From Lepus europaeus (lineage: Eukaryota; Chordata; Mammalia; Lagomorpha; Leporidae): 64,000 nt of DNA. The stretch covers positions 83,046,253 to 83,110,252 of the forward strand of contig NC_084836.1 in NCBI RefSeq assembly GCF_033115175.1, in the 5' to 3' direction. Positions 1 through 11,042 of the stretch are shown here, one piece after another (position 1 is the first letter of the stretch; the number at the start of each line of letters is the position of its first letter). The notes beneath the pieces are model-generated. The model saw only the letters and a list, made by a program, of their open reading frames with translations. It searched no databases and was not told the origin of the DNA. Both the position numbers and the translations under genes were made by a program.

Positions 1-766
1 GATCCCTGTTCGGCCTGCTCCCTGTGGGCCCTTTCTCTCATGGCCAGCCTCTTCCAGCTTTCTCTTCTGGCCAGAGCAGACAATCCCGCGGCAGCTGCCT
101 GTCTAGTTTGCTGCAGAGCCGAGGCAAGGAAGCCAAGCTGACACGCATTTGTTGAAAGACCAGAAGAGAAGGCTGGAGCAGGCAGGAGGCAGAGGCCTCT
201 GGTCTTGGAAGAGTGACCCTCAATGCTGGCCACCGACTGGACTCAATGCATTTATTGGTGCTTGTACCCAGGCCAGGTTCCGGGCCAGACTCTAATGATT
301 GATTTCAGTGGGTTGAGATAATATACCGAGTGAGTAAATTATGCAGGAGATTACAATAAGTGGAGAGAAGAGATAGGGAATGCTGGGAGGGGTGTTTTTC
401 ATGGGAGGGCCTCATGAGAGAGTGTAAGCAGAGCCTTGAAGGAGGTGACGGGGCCAGATGGACACTGGGGAAGGGTGTTCCGGGTGCAGGGAACGGACCA
501 TGCAAGGCCACCACCCAGGACCTCATGCGGGGCCATTGGGCAGATTGGTGTGTTTGAGAGCAAGGAGGCTGGCCTGACTGGAGCTCCCAGGGCTACAGGG
601 GCAGAAAAGAGACAGTGAGGGAGGGAACAGCCCAGATTAGGCAGGACCTCCCAGGCCATGGCAAGCCATTTGTTTTTATTCTGAGAGTGATAAGATGGCA
701 TGAGATTGATTCTCTTAAAGCCATAGTCAACAAGTTGGATCAACCATTCTAGGAAACAGCTGTCGG
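1..766. other. Unique DNA, no gene seen
   Basis: No exon with both splice signals, no RNA gene and no repeat family recognised. The reading frames here lack family similarity. Confidence 0.5.
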
Positions 767-1106
767 AGTTGGTGCTGTGGTGCAGCAGGTTAAAGCCCTG
801 GTCTGCAATGCTGGCATCCCATATGGGAGCCTGTTCGAGGCCTGACTGCTCCACTTCCAATGCAGCTCTCTGCTATGGCCTGGGAAAGCAGTAGAAGATG
901 ACCCAAGTGCTTGGGCCCCTGCACCTGCATGGGAGACCTGAAAGAAGCTCCTGGCTCCTGCCTTTGGATCAGCACAGCTCTGGCCATTGCAACTAACTGG
1001 GGAGTGAACCAGTGGATGGAAGACCTCTCTCTCTCTCTCTCTCTCTCTCTCTGCTTCTCTGTAACTCTACCTTTCAAATAAATAAATAAATCTTTTTTAA
1101 AAAAGA
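767..1106 (+). mobile_element. C-repeat SINE (AAATAAATAAATCTT tail)
   Basis: Full-length: head at ttggtgctgtggtgcagcag, the body with tatggcctgggaaagcag, a CT run, then the tail aaataaataaataaatctt. Pure CT repeat at 1023-1052. Confidence 0.92.
1023..1052 (+). repeat. (CT)n microsatellite in SINE
   Basis: About 15 uninterrupted CT units arising from the CT-rich segment of the host SINE. Confidence 0.9.
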
Positions 1107-1144
1107 AAACAGCAATCAAGTCGAAAGACTTTCAAATTTTCTTT

Positions 1145-1432
1145 TTCTTTTCTTTCTTTTTTCTTTTTTTTTTTTTTTTGTTTCACTTCCCAAATGCCTC
1201 AACAGTTGGGGCTGGACAGGGACAAAGCCAGGAGTCGGGGACTCCATCTGGGTCTCCCACGTGGGAGGCAGAAACCCAAGTACTCGAGCCACCGTCTGCT
1301 GCCTCCCAGGGTTCATCATAGCAGCAGCTGGCTCGGAAATGGAGCTGGACCTCGAACCCAAACACTCTGCTGTGGGAAGTGGGTACCCCAGCCAGCAGCT
1401 TAGCCACTATGGCAAACACCTGCTCTTGTGGC
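1145..1432 (-). mobile_element. Diverged C-repeat SINE, antisense
   Basis: Starts with a T-rich tail complement and runs through 'gtctcccacgtgggaggcag' and 'cttagccactatggcaaaca', the complement of the head. The body differs clearly from the main subfamilies, suggesting an older copy. Confidence 0.75.
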
Positions 1433-1433
1433 T

Positions 1434-2079
1434 GCTTTTAGCATAGGATCTTTCTCAGGCCCCAGGAGCAGAGTTGTCAGATTGTGGGTTATCAGCACAG
1501 ATGGGGCCCCCATCCCCAGTAACCTTTAGGACAGAGGCCCCGTGGTGACTCGCTTCTCAAACTGGGCCAGCTCCCCGTGCGCACTCAACCTCTGTCTGCT
1601 TGAAACCAAACAGGGGAAGTGTGCTGGCTGCCACAGAGTCCAGCTTTACCTCTTACCTGTTCCCGTAGCTTCCCACTGCCACTGTGTGCAGGCAGCTGGG
1701 TTTATTTCCCCTTTATAGCTCCTACTCTCCCCCTTGTCCTCCTCTTAGCTCTTCCCCATCCTCAGCTTGTCCAACCCTGACCTACCCTTTTAATACCAAA
1801 CTCACATGTCACCTCCCCCCGGGAGCCTCCCCTGACCGCGCTGGTTGGTCAGTATCAGCCTCTCCCTTCTCTAAATCACCAGACGCGACCCAGGCTGCAC
1901 ATTCTGACACTTGGGTTTTTAGGGCCACTGAGCGTGAGACTCTTACCAGGTGCCAGGAATCTGAAACTTTTTTTTTAACACCTGAGTAAATGCTGTTATC
2001 ACCATATTACAGCCAGATAGCTGGGGCCAAGAGGACGGCCTTATAACTCGTGGCCAGGGCTGGATTCTACTTTCAAAGC
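1434..2079. other. Unique DNA, no gene seen
   Basis: Pyrimidine-rich in parts (1690-1780). No supported exon or known repeat. Confidence 0.45.
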
Positions 2080-2485
2080 CAGGCCTGTCCTACTCCAAAA
2101 CCCGCCAGTGCCCACCTCTGTCCCCCTTGCCCTAAAATTTCAGGGCAGGTGCTGGGCCCCACTGGCCACCACCAGTACCTGTGTTTCTTTGCCTGAGCTC
2201 TTGGCCAGCGAGGTTCGTTTGCCCACGGGGCAGCTTCAGAGGCCCCAGGGTGGGGTAGGTAGCTCGGGAGTGTACTGCAGGACGGAGCTCGTCTGGCCGA
2301 TAGTGAGAACCAGTGACAGTACCTCCATGGCTGCCTCTCCTCGCTGTCGGGCCCCCCATGCCCTACCTGCCTTTTCTGGGAGTGCCTCCAAATAAACCAG
2401 TCTTACTCAGAAGCTTGTCACAGTGTCTGCTTTGAGGGGAAACCAAGCTAAGCCCACCTCTCAATACCTTCGCTGGCGGCCCTCC
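2080..2485 (+). mobile_element. LTR-like element 3' part
   Basis: Ends with caaataaaccag followed by 'cagtgtctgctttgagggg' and aaaccaagctaag. The same ending recurs near 52.73-52.79 kb and, weaker, at 62.95-63.03 kb. It resembles the polyadenylation end of an ancient ERVL/MaLR-type LTR. The 5' boundary is a guess. Confidence 0.4.
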
Positions 2486-3104
2486 CTTCTGGATGATATC
2501 CTGGAAAACTACCCGCCCTGGAAACCAGGGAAACTCCTCCCTGTGTCCCCTGCTTCTCCCACAGCCGTTAACCACATATGGAGCCATAGACGACCATAAA
2601 TGCTAATCAAAATCATGTGCTGATTCATAGAGTCCCCCAAACTGCGCTATCAGGCCAAGAAGAGGTGAACACCACCCTTTCCTTGTGGACATCTTAGCTC
2701 CTATTGAAATCCATGGTCAAGTCCACGACCATGGCCAAGTAGTCTCAAGCACCAATGCTCCCCTCTGTGTCATTGAAACAACTGCTGAGCCCGGTAGAAG
2801 CTGTGCTGTTGGCCTGGCTTGAGGCCTGGCTGCTCCTTTCGGGAGCCCTTTTGGGGGACTGGGGGTGGGGCTCATGTGACCCCACAAGATCATAGTCAAC
2901 ATCAACATCTGGAACCATTTGATTTTCACCCTTGTGCTGCCTGCCTACCCATTAGGCAGTGTGCAGGCCCTCACCGTTACAGAGTGTCCAACTGGACAGA
3001 GCTAGACTAGACTGGATAAGCTCTATCACTTCCGCTGTGAATTCTCCTCCAGAGCTCCAAGGACAGCGCTACACACACAGGCAGCACTGGCCGTTTACTG
3101 TGCT
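2486..3104. other. Unique DNA, no gene seen
   Basis: No supported exon or repeat. Short reading frames only. Confidence 0.45.
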
Positions 3105-3245
3105 CCTGCTGTAGCCAGGCAGGGCTATTACTTCCATGCTCATATTTCACAGATGAGGAAAGCCAGGCTCAGAGACGAAAACTCACTCTCCCAGGATAAG
3201 GTGATGATTGGCAGAACTGAAATTCACACCCATGCCTGGCTGGCT
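3105..3245 (-). mobile_element. MIR remnant, antisense
   Basis: Contains 'tttcacagatgaggaaagcc' and 'aggctcagagacgaaaactc', the hallmark antisense core of MIR. Confidence 0.75.
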
Positions 3246-3305
3246 CCACAAGCAATGTACTTTCTCTCACCTTGGGCCACTTCTCTCCATCGAAACATTT
3301 GCTTA

Positions 3306-3650
3306 GGGGGCCCGTGCTGTGGTACAGCAGGTCAAGCTGCCACCTGCAGTGCCGGCATCCTTTATGGGCACTGTTTCATGCCCCGGCTGCTCCACTTCTG
3401 ATCCAGCTCCCTGCTCATGGCCCGGGGAAAAGCAGTGGAAGATGGCCCAAGTGTTTGGGCCCCTGCACCCACACGGGAGACCCAGATGAAGCTCCTGGCT
3501 CCTGGCTTCAGTCTTGCCCAGCCTTGGCCCTAGCAACCATCTGGGGAGTGAACCAGCAGATGGAAGATCTCTGTGTGTGTGTGGGTGTGTGTGTCCCTCT
3601 TTCTCTGTAACCCTGACTTTCAAGTAAATAAATAAATTGAGAGAGAGAGA
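3306..3650 (+). mobile_element. C-repeat SINE
   Basis: Head gggcccgtgctgtggtacag, body complete, tail caagtaaataaataaat. Its CT segment has become a GT-rich run (gtgtgtgtgtgggtgtgtgt) near 3573-3592. Confidence 0.9.
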
Positions 3651-4056
3651 AAGTTGCTTGGACTTCAGTACCGTACTCCTTGACTGGATAATGATATTTC
3701 AGACTATAAAAAAATCATCCATCAAATGTTGCCTCCTGGCAAACTGTCCCCACATCTGTGGCTTTAAAATGAGACCCTCCTCTCTTCGTGACTCAGGTAA
3801 GCTGAGGGTTGGCTTATCCAGGATGGGTTCACCTGGTCAGCCACACATCAGCTGGCCTTAAGTCCTTTTGGCTCAGGCCAGCCCCACCTGACTGCATTCC
3901 GGGGACCAGGCTGAAGGGGCAACAGTCATGCAAGGAAGTAGCTCTTCTCTTGGTGCTGTCAGAGACACGGAGAGTCAGTAGAAACATACAAGGAGACTAG
4001 GAACTGGAACCCTGTCATCTCATCTCCCACCACTGGTCAAAGCAAGTCCCAGAGTC

Positions 4057-4410
4057 AAGTCTAACTCAAGGGGCCATCCCTGTGGCATAGCGGGAAAGCT
4101 GCCGCCTGCAGTGCCGGCATCCCATATGGGCGCCAGTTCAAGTCCCTGCTGCTTCACTTCTGATTCAGCTCTCTGCTATGGCCTGGGAAAGCAGAAGAAG
4201 ATGGCCCAAGTCCTTGGGCCCCTGTACTCATGTGAGAGACCCAGAAGAAGCACCTGGCTCCTGGCTTCAGATCGGTGCAGCTCCAGCTATTGCAGCCATC
4301 TGGGGAGTGAACCAGCAGGTGGAAGACCTCTCTCTCTGCCTCTCCTTCTCTCTCTGTAACTCTGACTTCCATTTAAATAAATAAATCTTAAAAACAAAAG
4401 TCTAACTCAA
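4057..4410 (+). mobile_element. C-repeat SINE with perfect 13-bp target-site duplication
   Basis: The element (4070-4397) is flanked by aagtctaactcaa at 4057-4069 and again at 4398-4410. This fixes it as an L1-mediated insertion with intact boundaries. Confidence 0.95.
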
Positions 4411-4567
4411 AGGGCTGGGCCTTACTCTCTGACTTGTGGGAGGGACTGCAAAATCCCACAACGGAGGTGAAGAATGAAGAGAGAAAGGAGGAATCAAGAC
4501 TAATAATTTTATTAATGAATTGAGGTCAGCAATTTTATCTCCCTGGGGGGAATAAACCAATACAAGG

Positions 4568-4900
4568 CTGCTCGGTTTATGGTAGTGTTACATTCTGATA
4601 GACCCACTGTACGTTGAAAGTGCACGGAACGCACCTGACCTGCCGGACTTCCCAGCTCAACAACTAAGCACAGCATAGAGCACTGGGTGTTTCCCCCGGT
4701 GACTGCAGGGCTGACGGCCAGCTGCATTTGCACTACTGTTCAGAGTCACCAGGGAGGATTGGGCTACATAGCACTAGCCTAGGAAAAGGCCCAAATCCAA
4801 CATGGCAAGTACAAGTTCTGCTGAATGCATATCCATCTTGTACCATCACAGAATTGAAACATCCTGAGTCAGGGATCAACTTTACAGGGACTGATTGGTG
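4568..4900 (+). mobile_element. Tigger-type DNA transposon remnant
   Basis: Segments such as ctgctgaatgcatatccatc, ttgtaccatcacagaattga and the preceding region match the TcMar-Tigger group pattern 'ctactgaatgcgtatcgctt..caccatcgtaaagtcga'. The same family is seen at 44.4-45.4 kb. Confidence 0.55.
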
Positions 4901-5514
4901 ATGGGAAAAATTCCTGGTGTCTGGGGGAAGTAGAGTCATTCCCAGCATCCTTTCCATTACACTACACAAGGAACAGCTACTCCTGTCTTCAATGTGTGTG
5001 CGAGGGGCCCCTGTAGAGGCTCCTTCGCCTTGGGGAGGTCCCATCTCCTCCAGGTTTCTCAGTTCCTAACCTTCCTACAGGATCCTAGACATCAATGTGG
5101 CAGTAGGGATGGATTTTAGCCATCGGGGAAGCATGTGGGAACAGACCAAGAGACAGAACCACTTCCCTCTTTCCCTGGAATCAACCAGCTCTTACCTTAG
5201 AAATGAGTGATGTCTAAATACCAAGACTGCTTCAGTAGAGAATTATTCTAAGGGTGAGCCACGCAAGAGGAAGCCAGAGAAAGGCTCTCGTTAGCCAAAG
5301 CCTCTGTGCTCAGGGATGGCACTGTTTAACTCTTTGGGTCAACCAGTTGGTCCACCAGAAATTCTTGACTCTTTGGATTCCTCTTGTCTCCAGGAGAGTG
5401 AGAGAAGCAGAGCAAGAAAGGACTAACAGACTCCATTGGGAATATTCCATCCCATCATGGATTTGGGAAGTATGACACCTGAGAATCATTCAGGGAAAAA
5501 ACGAAGAGCTTAGT
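4901..5514. other. Unique DNA, no gene seen
   Basis: No supported exon. The continuation of the Tigger-like remnant fades near 4900. Confidence 0.45.
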
Positions 5515-5798
5515 TGATGCCAATGTTCTTGATGAGTGGCGTCACCAAATATTCCCATTTCTGAATCCAGAAGCGCCCTAGCCCTTGTGAAGTTAGGGCA
5601 CGTGACTTGCTTTGGACAATGAGATGTGAGTACAACTTGAATCTGTTGCTTCCAGCAGAGGGTGTGAAAGCCAGTATGCAATTGACCGTGCCCCTTCCCA
5701 CTGCTCTGGTGGTTGTGGAATTGTGACAAGAATGGACAGTGCTCTCCCAGTGACATGCACTGGCCATGCAGCATGAGGGAATGGCTAAGTCAATGAGA
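5515..5798 (+). mobile_element. MLT1-like LTR, 5' portion (split by SINE)
   Basis: The phrase 'tgacttgctttggacaatga' with gatgtgagtac is diagnostic of MLT1-type MaLR LTRs. The element resumes after the SINE at 6119. Confidence 0.65.
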
Positions 5799-6118
5799 TT
5801 TTTTAAATTATTTATTTATTTGAAAGAGAGGAAGAGGGAGAGACAGAGACAGAGACAGAGAGAGACTCTTCTACCTGATGGTTCACTCGCCAAATGGCTG
5901 TAATGGCTAGGGCTAAACCAAGCTGAAGTCAGGAGCCAGGAGATTCATTGGGTCTCCCACGTGGGTAGGTGCAGGGGCCCAAACACTTGGACCATCTTCG
6001 GCTGCTTCCCCAGGCCATTAGCAGGAGCTGGAGAGGAGCAGCAGGACTACAGCCAGCATTCATATGGGATGCCAGCATTGCAGGCAGCAGCTTAACCTGC
6101 TACACAACACCAGCTCCC
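5799..6118 (-). mobile_element. C-repeat SINE, antisense, inside MLT1-like LTR
   Basis: Begins with tttttaaattatttatttat and a GA-rich segment. Ends with cctgctacacaacaccagct, the complement of the head. Confidence 0.9.
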
Positions 6119-6185
6119 AATCACTGGGGTTCTGGAGGTTGTTTGTTACAGCAGCATAACCTGACCTATTCTGTCTGATGCAATA
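6119..6185 (+). mobile_element. MLT1-like LTR, 3' portion
   Basis: The stretch 'gttgtttgttacagcagcat' followed by aacctgacctattctgtctg is the typical MLT1 3' end. Confidence 0.65.
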
Positions 6186-6316
6186 TTGCAACTCAACCAA
6201 CAGAGAAGTATCAAAGTCAAGGATTCAGGATTGGCAAAGCTGTGATCTTTAAAATAATGATGCTAACAAGGATTGATGATAAACTCTTTGAAAAGCTTTC
6301 TGATACATCATAAGAG

Positions 6317-6486
6317 TCCATAATTATATGGCACAGTGTGATGGTTTGACACATGTATACAATGCATCATGATCAAATCAGAGTAATTGGTGTTTCCATC
6401 TTCTTAAACATTTACCATTTCTTTGTGTTGGAAGCCTTCAACCTTGTCTTTTCTAGTACTTTATAGTACATATATCAAGATGCTAT
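6317..6486 (-). mobile_element. L1 (old mammalian) remnant, antisense, part 1
   Basis: Reads acatgtatacaatgcatcat, gatcaaatcagagtaattgg and catttctttgtgttgg, a well-known antisense segment of old L1 3' regions. Confidence 0.8.
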
Positions 6487-6747
6487 GGGGGCCAGTGCTG
6501 TGGTGTAACGGGTAAAGCTGCTGCCTGCAGTGCTGGCATCCTCTATGGGTACCAGTTCAAGTCCTGGCTGCTCCACTTCTGATCCAGCTCTCTGCTATGG
6601 CCTGGGAAAGCAGAATAAGATGGCCCAAGTCCTTGGGCCTTTGCACCCATGTGGGAAGACTCAGAAGAAGCTCCTGGCTCCTGGCTTCAGATCGGCACAG
6701 CTCTGGCCATGGCGGCTAACTGGGGAGTGAACCAGCAGATGGAAGAC

Positions 6748-6799
<52 letters not shown>

Positions 6800-6848
6800 G
6801 CCTCTTTGTAACTCTCCTTTCAAATAAATAAATAAATCTTTAAAAAAA
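6487..6848 (+). mobile_element. C-repeat SINE inside L1
   Basis: Complete: head gggggccagtgctgtggtgt, tail aaataaataaataaatcttt. It splits the flanking L1. The CT segment has grown to a 39-bp pure TC run. Confidence 0.93.
6755..6793 (+). repeat. (TC)n microsatellite in SINE
   Basis: Nearly uninterrupted TC units, likely polymorphic. Confidence 0.9.
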
Positions 6849-7150
6849 TGATGCTGTGAACTAGAGTCACTCGGCCATGTGCCTCCTAACTCTACTTTGG
6901 TAGCTGCTATCCAAACTCCCTGCATTGCCCTTCGCTGCCCTTCCTGGACTCTAGTGAGCTCCTCTCCACTCTCTTCTTCCATGAGATCAATATTCTTGGC
7001 TTCCACATCTGAGTGAGAACAGGTGGTAACCGCCGTTTGTGACTGGCTTATTTCATGTAGCATGATGTCCTCCGATTCCATCCTGGCCTTTGCAATGGCT
7101 GAGTAGCATTCCATTGTGAGTATGTTACCACATTTCCTCGGTGGTGAGTC
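6849..7150 (-). mobile_element. L1 remnant, antisense, part 2
   Basis: Includes gactggcttatttcatgtag, catgatgtcctccgattcca and gagtagcattccattgtgag, the antisense of the end of L1 ORF2. It continues the L1 cut by the SINE at 6487-6848. Confidence 0.8.
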
Positions 7151-7539
7151 CTTAGAGATAGAACCAAGACTAAACAACTGCCAAGATGATGCTTACGGGA
7201 AGCCTGGAAATGCTATAAACCTTGACAAATTAAAAGTAAGAATGAAACCAATAAAAATGGGAAGGAAAAGGGAAGAGCTATGAGTGTTAATTTCTTTTTA
7301 CTCTCACACCATCTATCACTGAAAAATTGAGTTCAAAGGAAGCCTAATGATTTCCGACCATTATTCTTAAAGTCAGGACATTGATTTGTACATTTATCAC
7401 CGTATCTACCAATGGAGAAAAAAATCCAGTGAAGTTCGGCAATTCTTTCAGTTCTACTTTTTTTTTTCTTCTGCTAAATAAAACTAAAGATTTAGTCTCA
7501 TTTGACTATCATATACATTTTTCATGAATTTTCAGGGGT
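7151..7539. other. AT-rich unique DNA
   Basis: No gene or repeat family recognised. AT content is higher than in the flanks. Confidence 0.45.
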
Positions 7540-7805
7540 ATTTTTGCTTTTGCTTTTGAGAGGCAGAGAGACAGACAGAGGATCATCTGACAGACAGATC
7601 CCATCATTAATTACCTCAACAAATGCCAGCCATGGCTGAGGCTGAGCCAGGCCAAAGTCAGGGGTGGGAACTCGGGCCAGGTCTCTCTCTTGGGTGGCAG
7701 GCGTCCAACCACTTGAGTCACCACCTGCAGCACCCCCAGGGTCTGTACTAGCAGGAAGCTGGATTTGGAAGCCAGAGGCAGGACTTGAACCCAGACACTC
7801 TGATA
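7540..7805 (-). mobile_element. Diverged C-repeat SINE, antisense
   Basis: Retains gagaggcagagagacagaca, the 'caaccacttgagtcaccacc' region and a head complement ending near ttgaacccagacactctgat. An older variant. Confidence 0.7.
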
Positions 7806-8218
7806 AAATTTACATATTTCATGGCAGTGGTGAGCCTGGGGGAGGAGAGTGAGCCCAGGAAACACCTGTAGGGAAGTGGAAAAGCAGAACAAGAAAGAGA
7901 AGGAAGTAAATACAAGCGTGTTACAAAAGCAGGTGCCCACTGTGGACAGCTGGGCTCAGCACCACTGGGAGACTGTCAGAGCTATCCCACCTGAAGGCCA
8001 GGGACACTGGGACATTGACCTGTCAACTCAAGGGCTCTCCTGGACACTTTACTCCCTGGCCAGTGTGTGTGTGCTGATCCCCTTCCAGCAGCCAGAGACT
8101 CCCAGGAAAGGGCCTGTGGTGAGGCTACCGGAAGTCACTGGGCTTGACTGGATAGGGAATGCCAGCAGGGCAAGGCACCGGCACCATCATGAAACTCTAG
8201 GCTTAAGAAGCCCATTCA
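7806..8218. other. Unique DNA, no gene seen
   Basis: A long frame crosses this stretch, but it has no family similarity and no splice signals that frame it. Confidence 0.4.
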
Positions 8219-8534
8219 AGGAATCAGTGTTGTGCAGCAGGTTAACCTGCTGCCTGCAATGCTGGCATCCCATTTGTGCGCTGGTTTGAGTCCCAGCTGC
8301 TCCACTTCCAATCCAGATCACTGCTAATGCACCTGGGAAAGTAGCATAAGATGGCCCAAGTATTTGGGCCCCTGCCACCCACAGGGGAGACCATGATAGA
8401 GTTCCAGGCTCCTGACTTCAGCCTGGCCCACACCCATTGTGGTCACTGCAGGAGCGAACCTGCAGATGGAAGATCTCTGTGTCTCTCTTCTCTCTGCAAC
8501 TCTGCCTGTCAAATAAATAAATCTTTTGTTTAAA
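8219..8534 (+). mobile_element. C-repeat SINE
   Basis: Head gaatcagtgttgtgcagcag, body, tail caaataaataaatctttt. It is moderately diverged. Confidence 0.88.
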
Positions 8535-8544
8535 GCCTGTAGAT

Positions 8545-8855
8545 TCAAATCATCTCAAATACATTGTGCTAAATCAAAGAAGTCAGTCTTAGAAGGCTCC
8601 ATGCTGTGTTCTTCTACTGTTAGGGCTTTCTGGAAAAAGTCTAAACCTTGAGGACAGAAACAGGGTTGTGGTTTCCAAGTGTTGGGAGGGAGCGAGGACA
8701 GAGAGGCGTGAGGGGAATTCTTTAGGGTTACGGCAATGTTCTACATCTTGGTTGGGTGGTGCATTTGTTCAAATTTGTAGGACTGCACCCTGGAAAAAGG
8801 TTTTACTGTATATAAGTCCCATCTCAAAAGCCTGATTGCAATGTTTTTACAAATA
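8545..8855 (+). mobile_element. L1 3'-end remnant
   Basis: Contains 'cagggttgtggtttccaagt', ggcaatgttctacatcttgg and actgtatataagtcccatct, matching the sense 3' end of old L1M families. Confidence 0.7.
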
Positions 8856-8859
8856 TGTC

Positions 8860-9300
8860 TGCATTATTTGCAGTTGCAACAAAGTTTAATGTTTCCCTTG
8901 AGGACTTAACACTTCGAACAAATGGAGGAAGGCAGAAGAGATGTGTTCCTGGGTCACAAAAGGTGCTGCGGCCTCCTGATTCTGCTCTCACTGTCTCCTG
9001 GCTTGACAGCTCTGGGGGCAGCCAGATACCACACTGTGTGGACAGGCCCACATGGTGAGGAGCTGAGGCCGCTGGCCAAGAGCCATGGCAGCTGCCATCT
9101 TGGAAGTGGATCCTCCAGCCTGGTGCATCCGTCAGTGACTGACACTTGGCCAGCAGTTATAATCTCCTGAGATCCTGGAACAGAACCAGCTAGCTGAGCA
9201 ATTCTGTTTCCTAACCCTCGGGAATGATGTGAAATAAGATTGTTGTTTGTTGTGTGAAGCTGCTACTTATAGAGCTACTGTGTTATATGGCCATCGATCT
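8860..9300 (+). mobile_element. MLT1-like LTR
   Basis: The order gccacatggtgaggagctga / agccatggcagctgccatct / tggaagtggatcctccagcc is diagnostic of MLT1-type LTRs. It ends with a run near ttgttgtttgttgtgtgaag. Confidence 0.75.
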
Positions 9301-9305
9301 CATAT

Positions 9306-9370
9306 GAGGGTTCTTCAGAAAGTTCGTGGAAAATTGAATTTCAAATAAAAAAAGAGAAATGTTATTTTTG
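9306..9370. mobile_element. Mariner-like element fragment (left end)
   Basis: The terminus 'agggttcttcagaaagttcg' plus tggaaaattgaatttcaa resembles a mariner inverted repeat. Its counterpart is at 10120-10240. Confidence 0.5.
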
Positions 9371-9722
9371 TGCCCCCAGATTTTTTTAAAAAGATTTATT
9401 TATTTATATGAAAGTCAGAGTTACACAGAGAGAGGAGAGGCAGAAAGAGAGGTCTTCCATCTGATGGTTCACTCCCCAAATGGCTGCAACGGCTGGAGCT
9501 GTGCCAATCTGAAGCCGGGAGCCAGGAGCTTCTTCCAGGTCTCCTACACAGGTGCAGGGGCCCAAGGATTTGGGCCATCTTCTACTGGTTTCCCAGGCCA
9601 TAGCAGAGAGCTGGACCGGAAGTGGAGAATCCAGGCCTTGAATGGGAGCTCATATGGGATGGCGGCACTTCAGGCCAGGGCATTAACCTGCTGTGCCACA
9701 GCACCGGCCCTGCCCCCAGATT
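9371..9722 (-). mobile_element. C-repeat SINE with 12-bp target-site duplication
   Basis: The element (9383-9710) is flanked by tgcccccagatt at 9371-9382 and 9711-9722. It is inserted inside the mariner-like remnant. Confidence 0.95.
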
Positions 9723-9765
9723 CTGAAACCCACGCATACAGAGGCTGTTCAGAAAGTTCACAAAG

Positions 9766-10042
9766 GGATGAGCATTTGGCCTCACAGTTAAGACTAGTTG
9801 GATACCCACCTCTCATTTTGGAGTGCCTGGGTTCAAGACCTGCCTCCGGCTCCCAATTCTAGCTTTCTGCTAGTGCACACCCTGGGAGGCAACAGGTGGT
9901 TGGATCCCTGCCACTCAAGTGGGAGGCCTGGATGGAGTTCTCAGCTCCTGTCTTTGGTCTTGTGCAGCCTTAGCCATTGCAGGCATTTGGGGCGTGAACC
10001 AACAACGACAGATCTCTCTGCCTCTGGAAAAAAAAAAAAAAT
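9766..10042 (+). mobile_element. Diverged C-repeat SINE
   Basis: Head 'gatgagcatttggcctcaca', 'tgcaggcatttggggcgtga' and an A14 tail. This older subfamily type also occurs at 39.9 kb. It interrupts the mariner-like remnant. Confidence 0.75.
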
Positions 10043-10240
10043 CATGAAAAATGTGTATAATGAAAACCCGCACGGATTTCTAATTTTCTTTCAAAACTCC
10101 ATGTATACTTTTTTTCATAAAATGCATTTTTCATGAACTTTTTGAAGACCATTTGTAAGCATGGATTTCAATTTTATTTTTGCACGAAAATAAAGTTACC
10201 TTTTAATTCCATTTCCACAAACTTTTCAAACTATGTGTGT
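10043..10240. mobile_element. Mariner-like element fragment (right end)
   Basis: Contains 'catttttcatgaactttttg' and, further on, 'ttttaattccatttccacaa' with acttttcaaact, the inverted counterpart of the terminus at 9306 and 9745. Confidence 0.5.
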
Positions 10241-10254
10241 TCACTGACTTAAAA

Positions 10255-10260
10255 TTTAAT
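10255..10260 (-). promoter_or_regulatory. Candidate BANF2 poly(A) signal ATTAAA
   Basis: No AATAAA or ATTAAA was found on the minus strand between the stop codon and this site, about 600 nt downstream. AATAAA follows at 10178-10173. Using either would place a SINE (antisense to the gene) inside the 3' UTR. A non-canonical closer signal is equally possible. Confidence 0.2.
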
Positions 10261-10453
10261 TCTCAGTTTTACATAAAATCATCAGTTTTTTTACAAGAAG
10301 TGTTCTGAGAGATCTTTGGCATGGTACTCATCTAAGGTGGGTGACAGTGGCTTCTGGGCTGTGGGTTTTTGGGGATAATTTTTCTTGTGTGTGTCCTTGC
10401 TATCCTTGAACTGCTTGTTATAATGCGTATCACTAACGTTCAAAACATAAATA

Positions 10454-10770
10454 ATGGAGCCAGCATTGTGGCCAAACGGGTTAAGCTGCTGCCTGCAATG
10501 GCAAATCCCATATTGGAACACTGGTTCAAGTCCCAGCTGCCCTACTTCTGACCCAGCTCCCTGCTAGTGTGCTCGTGTAAGCAGTGGAAGATGGCCCAAG
10601 GGTGTGGACCCCTGCCACCCACGTGGGAGACCCAGATAGAGTTCCTGGCTCCTGGCTTCCAACTGGCCCAGCCCTGACTATTGTGGACAAAGGGGGAGTA
10701 AACTAGCAAATGGAAGATTTCTTTCTCTTTGTCTCTCTCTCTATATATATAAATCATAAAAAAACACACC
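10454..10770 (+). mobile_element. C-repeat SINE next to BANF2 stop codon
   Basis: Head ggagccagcattgtggccaa, body diverged, ending in tctctatatatataaatcat. Antisense to BANF2, it begins about 85 bp downstream of the stop. Confidence 0.85.
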
Positions 10771-10855
10771 CAAAAGCCCTATAAACCCACAAAAAAAGCC
10801 TCGGAGCCTGGCATAGGCAGAGGAGGTGTTATTCAACCAGGGCCGGGCCAGGTGT

Positions 10856-11042
<187 letters not shown>

